DNA of 64,000 nucleotides, taken from an uncultured Gammaproteobacteria bacterium. Its GTDB lineage: Bacteria; Pseudomonadota; Gammaproteobacteria; Steroidobacterales; UBA11654. The stretch is taken from positions 1 to 64,000 of the forward strand of contig CACPJA010000001.1 of assembly GCA_902634075.1 (NCBI GenBank), written 5' to 3'. The notes under the pieces were generated by a model. That model saw nothing but the letters and a program-made list of their open reading frames with translations, ran no database searches and was not told the origin of the DNA. The position numbers were made by a program, and so were the translations under genes. Shown in pieces: positions 1-9,184 of this stretch; the stretch's first letter is position 1, and every line of letters begins with the position of its first letter.

Positions 1-1215
1 GCTGCTGAAATACTAACCAGGCATGGTCATCAAGTAACTCTGCTAGAAAAAGAAGAAGAATTGGCTAGTGACACAAGTGCTGTTTTTCATGAATGGATGC
101 ACTTTGGCTCCTTGTACACTCTCTTTCCAGGTCTTAATAAAGCTCTTCGTTATGTGCTTGGCGGGCTAGATGATCTTTTAGAGTATTATTCAGATTTTGA
201 AAATATGAATCTCTCGAAGTCTGAAAAAGGAATATTAATAGATAGAGACGGATGGTTTTCTGACAAGAAAATAACCTTTAGATTTAAACTAAAAAATAGG
301 CGTTGGGTATTTCCTTGGATTATAGGTGTAGCTAGATCAATCTCATTAATAAAAAAAATCAAGGAACATGACTGGTTGAGAAGAAGAGCTGGGGAAACAA
401 AAATTAAATTCTCAGATTATCTATCAAAAATTCCAACTTACTTTATAAAACTTATATCAAATAAAAATGATTTCTTTGAAGTCGAAACAGCAGACCATCT
501 TATGGATTCACGATTAATTATTAAGGATCTTCTCAATGCTGCTGAAAGCAATGGTCTTAGAATCAAAAATAATGCTGAATTAAAGAAAATTAGAAAAACA
601 AATAAAGGCTATACTCTAGATGTAAGCGAGAGTGGGTCATTACATAAAATCAACTGCACAAATTTAGTTCTTGCTAACTCAAAAAATATAATTCAATTTC
701 TTGAAGCTGACTTTTTCGATACATATGCCCCAATAGTTGTAGCCAAAAACATTAAAGAAGAAAAAAGATCTTTTGTTAACTTAGATTATTTCCCTTCAAC
801 CTGCATTAATTCAATCTATAAAGGGGATGGGGTAGCGATGCTGGGTGGAATATCTTTCAAAACAATTGAAGAATGTGAGCCATACATAAAATATATCATA
901 AAGGAAAATAAGAAAATTAACCCCAGTCTAGAGCCCATTGACTCATATATAGGAACAAAAACAGAATTTCTCTTCAAGAATGAGGACAGAAGCTACATAT
1001 ATAATATTATTAATCATGAAGAAACTGGAATATGGACGCTGGTACCTGGGAAGTTTTCATTGGCATTCAGCATGGCAGTCGAGTTTTATAGGAAGGTTTC
1101 CATGAGAAACCCATATAAAAAGTATAAGATTAATCTCAATAATAAGGGTAATCAAAATAACAATGTAACGATTTCTCCTCATCAATATCAAAAGATTGTT
1201 AATAAAAAAGGATAA
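1..1215 (+). CDS. FAD-dependent oxidoreductase (5' partial)
   Basis: The reading frame is open from base 1, so the gene begins upstream of the window and at least 404 residues are visible. The first visible residues (AAEILTRHGHQVTLLEKEEE) are the end of a Rossmann FAD-binding beta-alpha-beta unit, with the acidic residue that contacts the adenosine ribose; the GxGxxG would lie just outside. The rest fits a DAO/amine-oxidase type flavoprotein, with a second strand at SLHKINCTNLVLANS and a C-terminal block GIWTLVPGKFSLAFSMA where D-amino-acid dehydrogenases place their last FAD contact. The substrate is unknown. It sits 2 bp before an aminotransferase and is probably co-transcribed with it, so a role in making or breaking an amine or amino sugar is possible but unproven. 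Confidence 0.6.
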   Translation, partial: AAEILTRHGHQVTLLEKEEELASDTSAVFHEWMHFGSLYTLFPGLNKALRYVLGGLDDLLEYYSDFENMNLSKSEKGILIDRDGWFSDKKITFRFKLKNRRWVFPWIIGVARSISLIKKIKEHDWLRRRAGETKIKFSDYLSKIPTYFIKLISNKNDFFEVETADHLMDSRLIIKDLLNAAESNGLRIKNNAELKKIRKTNKGYTLDVSESGSLHKINCTNLVLANSKNIIQFLEADFFDTYAPIVVAKNIKEEKRSFVNLDYFPSTCINSIYKGDGVAMLGGISFKTIEECEPYIKYIIKENKKINPSLEPIDSYIGTKTEFLFKNEDRSYIYNIINHEETGIWTLVPGKFSLAFSMAVEFYRKVSMRNPYKKYKINLNNKGNQNNNVTISPHQYQKIVNKKG

Positions 1216-1217
1216 TT

Positions 1218-2282
1218 ATGGGATCTATTAAACTTCCAAAAAAATCCATAAAGTTCTTCGAAGATCACTATAAAGAAATATTCAAAGAAGGTGCGCTTGC
1301 AGAAGGTAAATGGAATAAAGAAAGCTCAAATTTAGTAAGACAATTTACAGGCATCGAGCATGCTGTCCCCGTCTCTTCAAATGGAACCGGAATGGTTGCT
1401 ATGATGCAGCTGATGAATCATTTATACAAAAGAGACTGTGTTCTGATTCAATCAAACACTATGTATGGTGTTTTAACGATGGTCAATGCTGCTGGACTCA
1501 AAATTAAAGGGGTAATTGATTGTGACACAATTTTCCTTGTTCCTAATATCTCAATGATAAAAAAAGGTGTAGAACAGCTAGATAGAAAATCAAAAAACAG
1601 GTTGATCATATTATTAAGCCATATAGGAGGGATAACTAATCCATGGATAGAGGAAATTGCAGAATATTGTAGTAGAGAAAATATTTTGCTCCTCGAAGAC
1701 TGTGCTCACAGTTATGGGGCAGTTATGAATAATAAGCATACTGGAAGTTATGGTGATGCAGGTGTGTACTCGTTTTACAGCACCAAAGCAATATTCAGTG
1801 GCGAAGGGGGAATGATAGTCACTAACAATGAAGAACTTGGTGAACTCGCATCAAAATATATTATGTATGATCGTTTTGATAGAAAGTTAGAAGTTGCCAA
1901 TAATATAAGGCAATCTGAATTACAGGCTTTAGTATTGACAGGGGTTTTAAGGCAGGTAGAAGAAATTATCTCCAACAAACAATTGATCGCAAAAGAATAT
2001 ATTGAGTGTTGTGAGTTATTAGGATTAGAATTTATTAAACAAGACGAAAATAATAAAGGCAATTATTACAAATTTATTCTCTCCAGTGATCAGGAGAGTG
2101 TTAGGGAACAATATAAAGGATTAAAAAAAGTAACCTCAAAAGTCTATGACTATGCTTTAGGAGAATCTAAAGAAATTATAGATTCTCATGTTTGTCTTCC
2201 AATATGGTATAACCAAGAAAAAAATATCGCTAATGAAGCGATAAACGAACTAAAAACAGTTTTCACTGAACAAATAAAATAA
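1218..2282 (+). CDS. DegT/DnrJ/EryC1/StrS-family PLP aminotransferase
   Basis: A 354-residue fold-type I PLP enzyme, close to the usual 360-400 aa of DegT proteins. The PLP ring aspartate is seen in LLLEDCAHSYGA (about D161) and the Schiff-base lysine in SFYSTKAIFSGEGGMIVTN (about K190), the hallmark of sugar aminotransferases and AHBA-synthase relatives. It starts at ATG after AAAAAAGGATAATT, which contains a reasonable ribosome site. Gene 1 ends 2 bp upstream and a flavoprotein reductase follows 26 bp later, so the three may form one operon. Family members aminate keto sugars or related ketones; which substrate is used here cannot be told. No glycosyltransferase or nucleotide-sugar gene is adjacent. 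Confidence 0.8.
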   Translation: MGSIKLPKKSIKFFEDHYKEIFKEGALAEGKWNKESSNLVRQFTGIEHAVPVSSNGTGMVAMMQLMNHLYKRDCVLIQSNTMYGVLTMVNAAGLKIKGVIDCDTIFLVPNISMIKKGVEQLDRKSKNRLIILLSHIGGITNPWIEEIAEYCSRENILLLEDCAHSYGAVMNNKHTGSYGDAGVYSFYSTKAIFSGEGGMIVTNNEELGELASKYIMYDRFDRKLEVANNIRQSELQALVLTGVLRQVEEIISNKQLIAKEYIECCELLGLEFIKQDENNKGNYYKFILSSDQESVREQYKGLKKVTSKVYDYALGESKEIIDSHVCLPIWYNQEKNIANEAINELKTVFTEQIK

Positions 2283-2308
2283 ATAGATTTGTACTAACCC
2301 TGAATCCA

Positions 2309-3529
2309 ATGAATTATGATGTTGTTATTTTAGGCGGAGGACACTCTGGAGGACAGCTTGGAATATTTTTAAGAAAGTTAAAATTTGAAGGCTCAATATT
2401 AATTATTAGTGAAGAGAAATATTCGCCTTATCAGAGGCCAGCTCTATCAAAAGGGATAATTAAAGATGAAGTTAAAATAGAAAGCCTTCTGTTAAAAAAG
2501 GATGACTTTTATAAAAAAAACAACGTAGAACTTAAAAATAATATAAAAATAGACAGCATTGACCTTTCTAAAAAAACATTAATTTCAGAAAATGGTCGTA
2601 TACTTATAAATTATAAGAAGCTTATTCTTGCCACTGGCGCCAAACCAAAGAAGATAAATACCCTAGTTCCTGATAGCGAGATTCATTATCTAAGATCTAT
2701 AGATGATTCAATAAAATTAAAGCCCCAACTTAATAAAAATAAAGAGTTAATTATCATAGGTGCTGGATATATAGGCCTAGAGGTAGCTTCCGTAGCAGTC
2801 AAAAAAAATAAATCTGTAACCATTATAGAGAGCGATAAAAAAGTTTTAAGTAGAGTAACCTCGAAAGATATTGCAGATTTCTTTGAATATAAGCACAAAA
2901 AGGAAGGTGTGAAATTTAGCCTAAATAATGCTGTCGATGATATATCAATTACAAAAGAAAAAAAGAAAGTAAGACTTGATAATGGCCAAGAACTATTTGG
3001 TGACGAAGTTATTGTCAGTATTGGGGTAGATCCTGCTATAGATATTGCCAGAGAGGCTGGTCTTGATTGCGAAAATGGTATTTTAGTTGATGAGAATTGT
3101 ATTACTTCGAATAAAGATATATTCGCAATAGGAGACTGTGCAAATCATTACAACAAAATTTATAAAAGAAGAGTTAGGCTAGAATCTGTTCACAATGCAG
3201 TAGAGCAAGCATTATCTGTAGCTCAATATTTAATAGGAAACCCTAAGCCCTATCATCAAGTACCTTGGTTCTGGTCAGATCAGTATAACATTAAACTTCA
3301 AATGGCTGGATTGAATGAGGGTTATGAAGAAGCAATTATAAGGGGGTCTGAAGAAAACGAATCCTTCTCAGTATTTTATGTGCGATCAGACAAAATAATT
3401 GCTGTTGACTGTGTAAACAAACCTAAAGATTTTGTAATAGGAAAGAAACTAATAGAACAGAAGGCAGTAATACCAGAACAGCTAATAATAGATGAAAAAT
3501 CTGACCTAAGAGAACTGATGAAACATTAA
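2309..3529 (+). CDS. NAD(P)H-dependent ferredoxin/rubredoxin reductase-like flavoprotein
   Basis: A 406-residue class I pyridine-nucleotide-disulfide-type reductase without a redox disulfide, as in putidaredoxin and rhodocoxin reductases. It shows an N-terminal FAD site (VVILGGGHSGGQ, residues about 5-16), the family motif YSPYQRPALSKG, an NAD(P)-binding site IIGAGYIGLEVAS near residue 150, and the second FAD motif IFAIGDCAN near residue 275. The C-terminal domain has the QVPWFWSDQYNIKLQMAG motif of these reductases. Such proteins pass electrons from NADH to a [2Fe-2S] ferredoxin or rubredoxin that serves an oxygenase. No ferredoxin or P450 gene is visible downstream; the partner may lie upstream of the window or elsewhere. 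Confidence 0.8.
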   Translation: MNYDVVILGGGHSGGQLGIFLRKLKFEGSILIISEEKYSPYQRPALSKGIIKDEVKIESLLLKKDDFYKKNNVELKNNIKIDSIDLSKKTLISENGRILINYKKLILATGAKPKKINTLVPDSEIHYLRSIDDSIKLKPQLNKNKELIIIGAGYIGLEVASVAVKKNKSVTIIESDKKVLSRVTSKDIADFFEYKHKKEGVKFSLNNAVDDISITKEKKKVRLDNGQELFGDEVIVSIGVDPAIDIAREAGLDCENGILVDENCITSNKDIFAIGDCANHYNKIYKRRVRLESVHNAVEQALSVAQYLIGNPKPYHQVPWFWSDQYNIKLQMAGLNEGYEEAIIRGSEENESFSVFYVRSDKIIAVDCVNKPKDFVIGKKLIEQKAVIPEQLIIDEKSDLRELMKH

Positions 3530-3536
3530 AGCTTAT

Positions 3537-5084
3537 TTAACTACTAAAGTATTCTTCAAGATATTCTTCAAAGCTTTGATTATCATTTTTTTCAAACTTT
3601 TTTTGCTTATCTATTGATTCTCTAACCTCAGAATCTAGCAGACCCCAGTCTGAGTTATCATTTATGCTTGATTGCTGATAATAAGACATATTTTCTTTGG
3701 CTATACTCTCTCCCATTTCATGAAAACCTAATTTACTTTCCATAATCGAGTTTAGTAATTTACCAGAAAGAGTTTCATTAGAGTCATCTATAGATTGAAT
3801 GATATGACTGATTTGCTCACCTTTTAAACCTATAATTTCCATAACTTCCTGCATTTCTTCAATAACTTCATTTGCCCAGTTTTGTAAAGATATTTTTTTT
3901 CCATTTCTTTTAAGCTTTAATCCAGGTTTTCGTCCTTCTAAAGCAACAATTAAGTTGTTATCCTCTATTTCCTTCATTTCGTCAGAAAGAATATTTGGAC
4001 TCTGTTTTATTCCACAATAAATAATAAATGCTTCTAGAAAATCCAATGAATCCTTATCGATTCCAGTCTTAATAAATGGATTAAGATCAATTGATCTTAG
4101 CTCTAAATAATCAACACCTGATTTTTTAAGTTTTGAGATCAATCTTAGATTATCAGTCAGATTGCTTTTTGGTCTACATGCAGAATAGTATTCGTCTTCA
4201 ATCTGAAGATAATTAGCATTAATTTGAGGGAGAGTTTCATTCGAGTTTTCGAATATTTCAACAAATTTATTATTTATTGTTGATGTGGCATTTAAAAGAT
4301 CATGCAAATATTGATCCATTGAATTAATTGAAACTTTTATATTAGATTGACCTAGATTCTGATAACCCAAATTACTCATTCTTAGAGATGTTGCGAAAGG
4401 CAAAAAAAAGAAGTCTTTATATTTCTCAAAAGGTAAATCCTCAGAATCTGTAAATTGCTTTCCAAGAAATGGAGATGCTCCAAATATGTAAAGTAATAAC
4501 CAATTCATTCTATGAATATTCCTAATACATGAAAAATAAAACTCAGATTTTTGTACTTTTTTTAAGCTTTGATTATCAGTATCTGGAAAAATAAGCTCCC
4601 ATAGCATATCTGGAAAAGAATAATTGAAGTGTATACCTGCTATAGCCTGCATCTTTCTGCCATATCTATTTGAAAGACCTCTTCTATATGTCATTTTAAA
4701 TTTTGCTAAATTTGAATTGCCATAATTTGCAATTGGTATTTCAGAATTAGAATTAACATCAGGCGGCATACTAAAAGGCCAAAGAGTGTCTTCGCTAAAT
4801 TTTTTAGAAACAAAATGGTGGATGTTATCCAAGCTCTCCAACACTTTTTTATTATCACTAAATGGGGGAGTTATAAACTCAAATAATGATTCAGAAAAAT
4901 CAGTTGTAATATATTTATTAAAGAGCGATGATCCTAGTGATATTAAAAAATCTTTTTCTGAAACTTTTGATTTAGTAACCCTCAAGGATTCTTTTTCTAT
5001 ACCTGATAATCCCAAAAATAGAATTTTTCTCAATTCAGAATTTGGAATATTCTCAAAGGTATTATTTTTATAGCTATTGATCAA
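3537..5084 (-). CDS. gshA: Glutamate-cysteine ligase
   Basis: The first enzyme of glutathione synthesis, joining glutamate and cysteine with ATP in the cytosol. At 515 residues it matches the gammaproteobacterial GshA type (about 518 aa). The N-terminal signature GIEKESLRV is the hallmark of this family; RYGRKMQAIAGIHFNYSFPD and LELRSIDLNPF carry further conserved active-site segments. The first available start is TTG at 5084, which leaves 26 residues before the signature, as in homologues. It lies 5 bp after the YjbH-like gene on the same strand and converges on the flavoprotein reductase. A link with the envelope genes upstream is probably only transcriptional. Confidence 0.93.
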   Translation of the reverse strand: MINSYKNNTFENIPNSELRKILFLGLSGIEKESLRVTKSKVSEKDFLISLGSSLFNKYITTDFSESLFEFITPPFSDNKKVLESLDNIHHFVSKKFSEDTLWPFSMPPDVNSNSEIPIANYGNSNLAKFKMTYRRGLSNRYGRKMQAIAGIHFNYSFPDMLWELIFPDTDNQSLKKVQKSEFYFSCIRNIHRMNWLLLYIFGASPFLGKQFTDSEDLPFEKYKDFFFLPFATSLRMSNLGYQNLGQSNIKVSINSMDQYLHDLLNATSTINNKFVEIFENSNETLPQINANYLQIEDEYYSACRPKSNLTDNLRLISKLKKSGVDYLELRSIDLNPFIKTGIDKDSLDFLEAFIIYCGIKQSPNILSDEMKEIEDNNLIVALEGRKPGLKLKRNGKKISLQNWANEVIEEMQEVMEIIGLKGEQISHIIQSIDDSNETLSGKLLNSIMESKLGFHEMGESIAKENMSYYQQSSINDNSDWGLLDSEVRESIDKQKKFEKNDNQSFEEYLEEYFSS

Positions 5085-5089
5085 ATGAA

Positions 5090-7345
5090 CTAGGAACTCT
5101 TACTCTTGGGTGATGTGGAAAAACCTCTAAATATTTTCTTAAAAGAGAATTCCTTTCTCCTAAGAACATCTATTTCATCAGTTGTTTGTGTCCATAATTC
5201 ATATAAGCTGCCATTTTCAACCTGTGTACCAGCATCCTTGGTCAAAGGACTCCATGCGTAGTTGGCTCTTCCTCTTGATTGAGAATTAGAAAAAAATGAA
5301 TCCATTGGTAAACTAAAATATATCCATTTATTGAATGCACCTTCACCAACACAACCAGGGTCACAGTTTGTTAAGGAAACTATTCCACCAATTCTGGCTC
5401 CATTCTTAAATCTCCTTGATAGATCCAGGTTTACACCTTTGTCCTGGCCTAAGAATCTACCAACTTTACCCTTAAGCCTAAGGTCATAAAATGGCAAATC
5501 ATAATAAACTGTCATAAAACCAGTAAATGCATCGTAATCCTGAAAACCAAATTTCTGATCAAAATCTCTCTGCTTGACCCAATAAGCATCAAATCCAACC
5601 CCCCAATGTCTGCTATCTGATAAATACAGAATCTCTCCTCCAACTCCTCCATACATCCATTCCAAATACCCTAAGGACATTCTTGCCTTAATATTTCCTG
5701 TGATATCTTTAATATAGTCTAATGACATTCTTCTTAGACCACTCTGACCCTCTGTTAAATATTTTCTTCTATCCTGTCTAACATGATGAAGCTTGCCATC
5801 TGGTATATGCCATACATATTTATCATAATTATTAAGAATATCTATACCTACATCTGTGTTTAAAGATAATTCACGGCTAAACTGATATCTTGTGTTTAGT
5901 AGTGCCTCTATTTGATAAAAATAAAACTTTATCTGATGTTGCAGCGTTCCCAGAGCATGAGGTTTTATAGACCAGTAAAACTTGGGATAAAGATAATCAT
6001 TTTCTATAACTTTATATTCGTTTTGCAAAATATCTGGCTCATTAAAAGTCACTTTGTCTTCTGTTAGAGGGCCATTTAAAACGGCATCAACCAAAGTTCT
6101 TCTATCAACACTAGCCTTGTATGTTTGCACTCCATCATCAATATTAATAATGGATATCTTATTAATATTAGTAGGTGAATTATTAGCAAGAACTCTACTT
6201 GCAAGATCTATTGCATTGATTGCCTTCCTGAATCTCCCTTGTCTTACAATAGCCTGCATTTCATCGCCATTAAAAATTAAGCTATCAGTTATAAAACCTT
6301 CGTTAGCAAGTTGCCACATTATTAAGTTTGAAAGGTAATCTTTCCATTCTGAATTAAGCTCATTAAAAGGCTTAAGATAAGGGGTATTAAGCTGTTCTTT
6401 TGGAATAACAAACCTGGTCTTAGGGACATAATTTAAATTTGTATGAATTGAAGCACTAGCATAAATAGTATTCCCTCTGTTAACACCAAGAGATAGATCA
6501 ACGCGGTCACTCTCACCAATATTTAACCTGTAGTTGAAAGCATAATTAATTCTAGAATCAACTGAAAAGAGTTCGCTATCTTCTTCAAAAAGCTTAACTT
6601 TTCTGGGCACTGACCCTTCACAATGATCGTCAAAGTCTTTTGGATTTTTGCACCCTAAAGGTCGCCAATAATTGGTAGAATCATACTCAATTTTTAAAGA
6701 TAAGTTCTCAATTGGAGTGAAATATTCTATGCCTCCGAAAACTGAAACTTTATCGCCTGTAAAATATTTGTTGAGATTTAAGGTTCCCCCTTTCCCTCCT
6801 GATCTGCCTCCTCTAGTATTATAAGAATCAAAAAAAACTCCTATAGGATTAGATATTTGAGCTTCGCCTGAATAAAGCCCCCAACCTAAACCAAGAGTTA
6901 AATCAAAATTATTAATTTTCTTAGACGCTACTAAATACTCTGAAGAAAATGTCCCAGTTCCTCCCAAGTCAATGATGCCAATTGCTAATGCCGGAATTTT
7001 ATCTGATTCTTCTAATAATTTTACCTTCAGATCTAAACCTTTATCTTTCCATGTTTGCTTGCTACCAGGATTATATGGGCTATACGTTCCTTCAGAATAG
7101 CGAACCACAGCCTCAAGCCATGGGAAAAACTGCATCTTTGAAAAAAGTCTGTTATATGGCAAGTCTGTAGAAACACCAAAAAGAAATTCGCCATCTTCAT
7201 GAAACCTAGCAGTTGGATGCTGTATCAAACCAACACCGCCATATGCAGTTTGAGATGAGAGATTATCATCTTCTTGAGAAAAACTATAAGCCGGAAAGTT
7301 AGCAACTACTAACAAAGTTAGGAGATATATAGTCTTGTTTTTCAT
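5090..7345 (-). CDS. YjbH/GfcD-like outer-membrane protein
   Basis: A long exported protein that resembles YjbH/GfcD, the predicted beta-barrel partner in exopolysaccharide and group 4 capsule secretion. I place the start at ATG 7345, since this gives a clean signal peptide (MKNKTIYLLTLLVVANFPAYS, then FSQ); an in-frame ATG 45 bp upstream would add a charged tail. The mature protein opens with TAYGGVGLIQHPTARF, the usual YjbH start, followed by the FPWLEAVVRYSEGTYSPY segment. The C-terminal half has many alternating aromatic strands typical of a barrel (YDLPFYDLRLKGKVGRFLGQ). The next upstream gene encodes a YjbE/GfcA-like protein, as in yjbEFGH, but the YjbF and YjbG partners are missing here. 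gshA follows directly. Confidence 0.8.
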   Translation of the reverse strand: MKNKTIYLLTLLVVANFPAYSFSQEDDNLSSQTAYGGVGLIQHPTARFHEDGEFLFGVSTDLPYNRLFSKMQFFPWLEAVVRYSEGTYSPYNPGSKQTWKDKGLDLKVKLLEESDKIPALAIGIIDLGGTGTFSSEYLVASKKINNFDLTLGLGWGLYSGEAQISNPIGVFFDSYNTRGGRSGGKGGTLNLNKYFTGDKVSVFGGIEYFTPIENLSLKIEYDSTNYWRPLGCKNPKDFDDHCEGSVPRKVKLFEEDSELFSVDSRINYAFNYRLNIGESDRVDLSLGVNRGNTIYASASIHTNLNYVPKTRFVIPKEQLNTPYLKPFNELNSEWKDYLSNLIMWQLANEGFITDSLIFNGDEMQAIVRQGRFRKAINAIDLASRVLANNSPTNINKISIINIDDGVQTYKASVDRRTLVDAVLNGPLTEDKVTFNEPDILQNEYKVIENDYLYPKFYWSIKPHALGTLQHQIKFYFYQIEALLNTRYQFSRELSLNTDVGIDILNNYDKYVWHIPDGKLHHVRQDRRKYLTEGQSGLRRMSLDYIKDITGNIKARMSLGYLEWMYGGVGGEILYLSDSRHWGVGFDAYWVKQRDFDQKFGFQDYDAFTGFMTVYYDLPFYDLRLKGKVGRFLGQDKGVNLDLSRRFKNGARIGGIVSLTNCDPGCVGEGAFNKWIYFSLPMDSFFSNSQSRGRANYAWSPLTKDAGTQVENGSLYELWTQTTDEIDVLRRKEFSFKKIFRGFSTSPKSKSS

Positions 7346-7428
7346 ATCAAATACCAGATCTCTTTGAGATCTAAATAAACTACGAAACATAATATCTATG
7401 TTAAAAAAAGATATCTATTCTTTCTAGC

Positions 7429-7971
7429 TTAGTTGGAACTAGAAGAGGAAGACGTACTTGTACTCGTACTTGTTGTGGTAGTAGAGGAACTAGTAGTTGA
7501 AGTAGCCGTTGTTGAAGTTCCAGTACCTGTTGTACCAGTTGAAGCTGATGTAGTAGACGCTGATGTACCTACTACTGGTGGTGTAGGTGTAGGCGTCGGC
7601 GTCGGTGTAGGCGTCGGCGTCGGTGTAGGCGTCGGCGTCGGTGTAGGCGTCGGTGTAGGTGTAGGTGTAGGTGTAGGTGGAGTTACAGGAGGATTACCTG
7701 ATGGCGTAGTAAATTCACTTGAGCCACCACTGAAAAGACCTAGAACTGCTCCTGTTATAGCAACCCAAACTCCAGCTCCAGGTCCTGCAGATGCAGCTCC
7801 TGAATCTGATTCACTAGCTGAGGAAGCTTCTTCTGTTGCATCATCGGCTGCATTTGGATCATCAAATGATCCAGCATCCTCATCGCCTTCTGAGGCTATT
7901 GCTATTGGTGCCCCTGAAAGAGTGAAAGCCAGAACAGTGAAGTAAGTTGTTATTCTTTTCATAAAATCCAT
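7429..7971 (-). CDS. Exported Thr-Pro repeat protein, YjbE/GfcA-like
   Basis: A 180-residue low-complexity envelope protein. Visible parts in order: signal peptide (MKRITTYFTVLAFTLSGAPIAIA), an acidic Ser/Ala-rich stretch, a short hydrophobic segment (GVWVAITGAVLGLFSGG), sixteen Thr-Pro repeats, and a Thr/Ser tail ending in SSSSSSN. The order signal, Ala/Gly hydrophobic segment, Thr-rich tail resembles E. coli YjbE and GfcA, small proteins encoded first in the yjbEFGH and gfc operons; the YjbH-like gene lies 83 bp downstream. The rigid Thr-Pro stalk could span the periplasm or be glycosylated, but this is a guess. The first ATG (7971) follows AAGGTAAAGTATT; the internal ATG at residue 4 is also possible. 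Confidence 0.72.
   Translation of the reverse strand: MDFMKRITTYFTVLAFTLSGAPIAIASEGDEDAGSFDDPNAADDATEEASSASESDSGAASAGPGAGVWVAITGAVLGLFSGGSSEFTTPSGNPPVTPPTPTPTPTPTPTPTPTPTPTPTPTPTPTPTPTPPVVGTSASTTSASTGTTGTGTSTTATSTTSSSTTTTSTSTSTSSSSSSN
7580..7675. repeat. Hexanucleotide tandem repeat coding for (Pro-Thr)16
   Basis: Sixteen uninterrupted hexamers, each ggtgta or ggcgtc on the plus strand, partly ordered as an 18 bp unit (ggtgta ggcgtc ggcgtc). On the coding (minus) strand they read as Pro-Thr dipeptides. Each unit is 6 bp, so slippage would change stalk length without shifting the frame. The opposite strand is also open and reads Val-Gly, which is a by-product of the repeat. Confidence 0.95.
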
Positions 7972-8154
7972 AATACTTTACCTTAAAATGCAGTCTTATT
8001 TATGCTTATAGAATTACACTTTTATCATTTTTTTACAAGTTTCGATAACCTATTAATGATTAAAGTTTTCTAAGATCAGCAATTTTAGTGGATTAAACAG
8101 TAAAGTCAAAGATTAATTAAGTTAATTTTTTAACTTTTTTTCATTATAAGAATA

Positions 8155-8727
8155 CTACTCTTCAGTTGAACCTTTATTAGAACGTATTTTTGTATTATCT
8201 GCGATTCTTGATATAAGCTTTTGAATATCATTATCTGAAATATCGCCATCAAGAACCTCTGAATATAAGTTTCCAAAATCAGATAAAATACTTAGAAAGT
8301 AATCACATAAAGGCCCTAGCATCTCTTCAGAAAGAGCATAACTTGTTCTCCGTGAATCTTCTTTGTTTCTAGTTCTTATAAAGATTTCATTATCTACACC
8401 ATCCCTTAGAATCTTTCTAAAATTAGAGTATGTTGTCATTGGGAATACTTTGCATATAGAGTCATATAATTCATCTCTACTAACTCTTTCTCCCTTAAAT
8501 TGAAATAAGATAACCGAACAAATTAATTGCACTTGAAGATATCCCGATCGGATATAATTTGACAACTTTCTTGGTTGTAGATCTCTATTTGAAAGTCCTA
8601 ATGCTCTGATAGCAGCTGAAAAAGCTAGAATATCGATACCCTGATCAACTGATTTAAAATTTATTGAAGCTTGGTCTATTACATCCTTCAATGAATTTTC
8701 TTCTTTTATCTTTACTACTTTATTCAT
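8155..8727 (-). CDS. Hypothetical protein, possible winged-helix regulator
   Basis: A 190-residue soluble protein that I do not recognise. The middle part looks like a winged-helix DNA-binding domain: helices around RDELYDSICKVFPMTTYSNF, then a basic wing-like stretch RTRNKEDSRRTSYALSEEM that resembles the wing of MarR-type regulators (R..EDxRxxxxxLTxEG). The N-terminal part (SVDQGIDILAFSAAIRALG) is helical. There are no signal or membrane segments. It is 184 bp upstream of, and on the same strand as, the Thr-Pro repeat/YjbH-like genes, so a role in controlling them is possible. No homologue is named with confidence. Confidence 0.5.
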   Translation of the reverse strand: MNKVVKIKEENSLKDVIDQASINFKSVDQGIDILAFSAAIRALGLSNRDLQPRKLSNYIRSGYLQVQLICSVILFQFKGERVSRDELYDSICKVFPMTTYSNFRKILRDGVDNEIFIRTRNKEDSRRTSYALSEEMLGPLCDYFLSILSDFGNLYSEVLDGDISDNDIQKLISRIADNTKIRSNKGSTEE

Positions 8728-8794
8728 TATTTTATGACAATTACTATATTTGTTAGATTACAATAATAAGCACAAAAGAAGTTTAGGAGAAGAA

Positions 8795-9145
8795 ATGAAA
8801 AACTTAAAGATAATAATTTTTGCTCTCACTATGGTCCCTGTATTAGTCGTGAGTAATGTTAATGCTGAATGCATTTACCCTAAGAAAGATTTTGTAATTC
8901 CTTCTGGAACAAATTCAACCAAGGATGAAATGCTAGAGGTTATGGATAAATTTAAAACCTTACAAGCAGATCTAGAATCATATAGATCTTGCCTATTAGA
9001 AGAAGAGGCAACAATACCTACTGATGCTGCAAATTATGATGAATTAGTATCTATGATAGTTAAAAAACATGATGGCTCTATAGAGGAAGAAACTGCAATT
9101 GCTGCTGAATGGAATGAAGCCGTTAGAGCATATAACTCTCAGTAA
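8795..9145 (+). CDS. Small exported hypothetical protein
   Basis: The start is ATG 8795 because TTTAGGAGAAGAA immediately precedes it and the product then opens with a signal peptide (MKNLKIIIFALTMVPVLVVSNVNA, then ECIYP). An in-frame ATG 45 bp upstream would add charged residues before the signal. The mature protein is about 92 residues, acidic and helical, with two cysteines (ECIYP and RSCLLEEE) that could form a disulfide. I do not recognise a family. It is transcribed divergently from the putative regulator and lies 39 bp before mdh. Confidence 0.6.
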   Translation: MKNLKIIIFALTMVPVLVVSNVNAECIYPKKDFVIPSGTNSTKDEMLEVMDKFKTLQADLESYRSCLLEEEATIPTDAANYDELVSMIVKKHDGSIEEETAIAAEWNEAVRAYNSQ

Positions 9146-9184
9146 TAAGATAGTAAATAATTATTTAAATGGTTTTATAAATCA

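Noticed and set aside
7580-7675. Possible CRISPR-like or minisatellite array
   Set aside because: There are no spacers; the unit is 6 bp and stays in frame within a protein-coding gene.
7433-7945. Plus-strand frame coding a long Val-Gly repeat protein
   Set aside because: It is the exact shadow of the Thr-Pro repeat gene; no start context or signal, and the minus-strand product has a signal peptide and a family-like layout.
8123-8147. AAGTTAA/TTAACTT hairpin followed by Ts as a terminator
   Set aside because: The T-run follows on the plus strand, whereas both flanking genes are read on the minus strand; the stem is A/T only.
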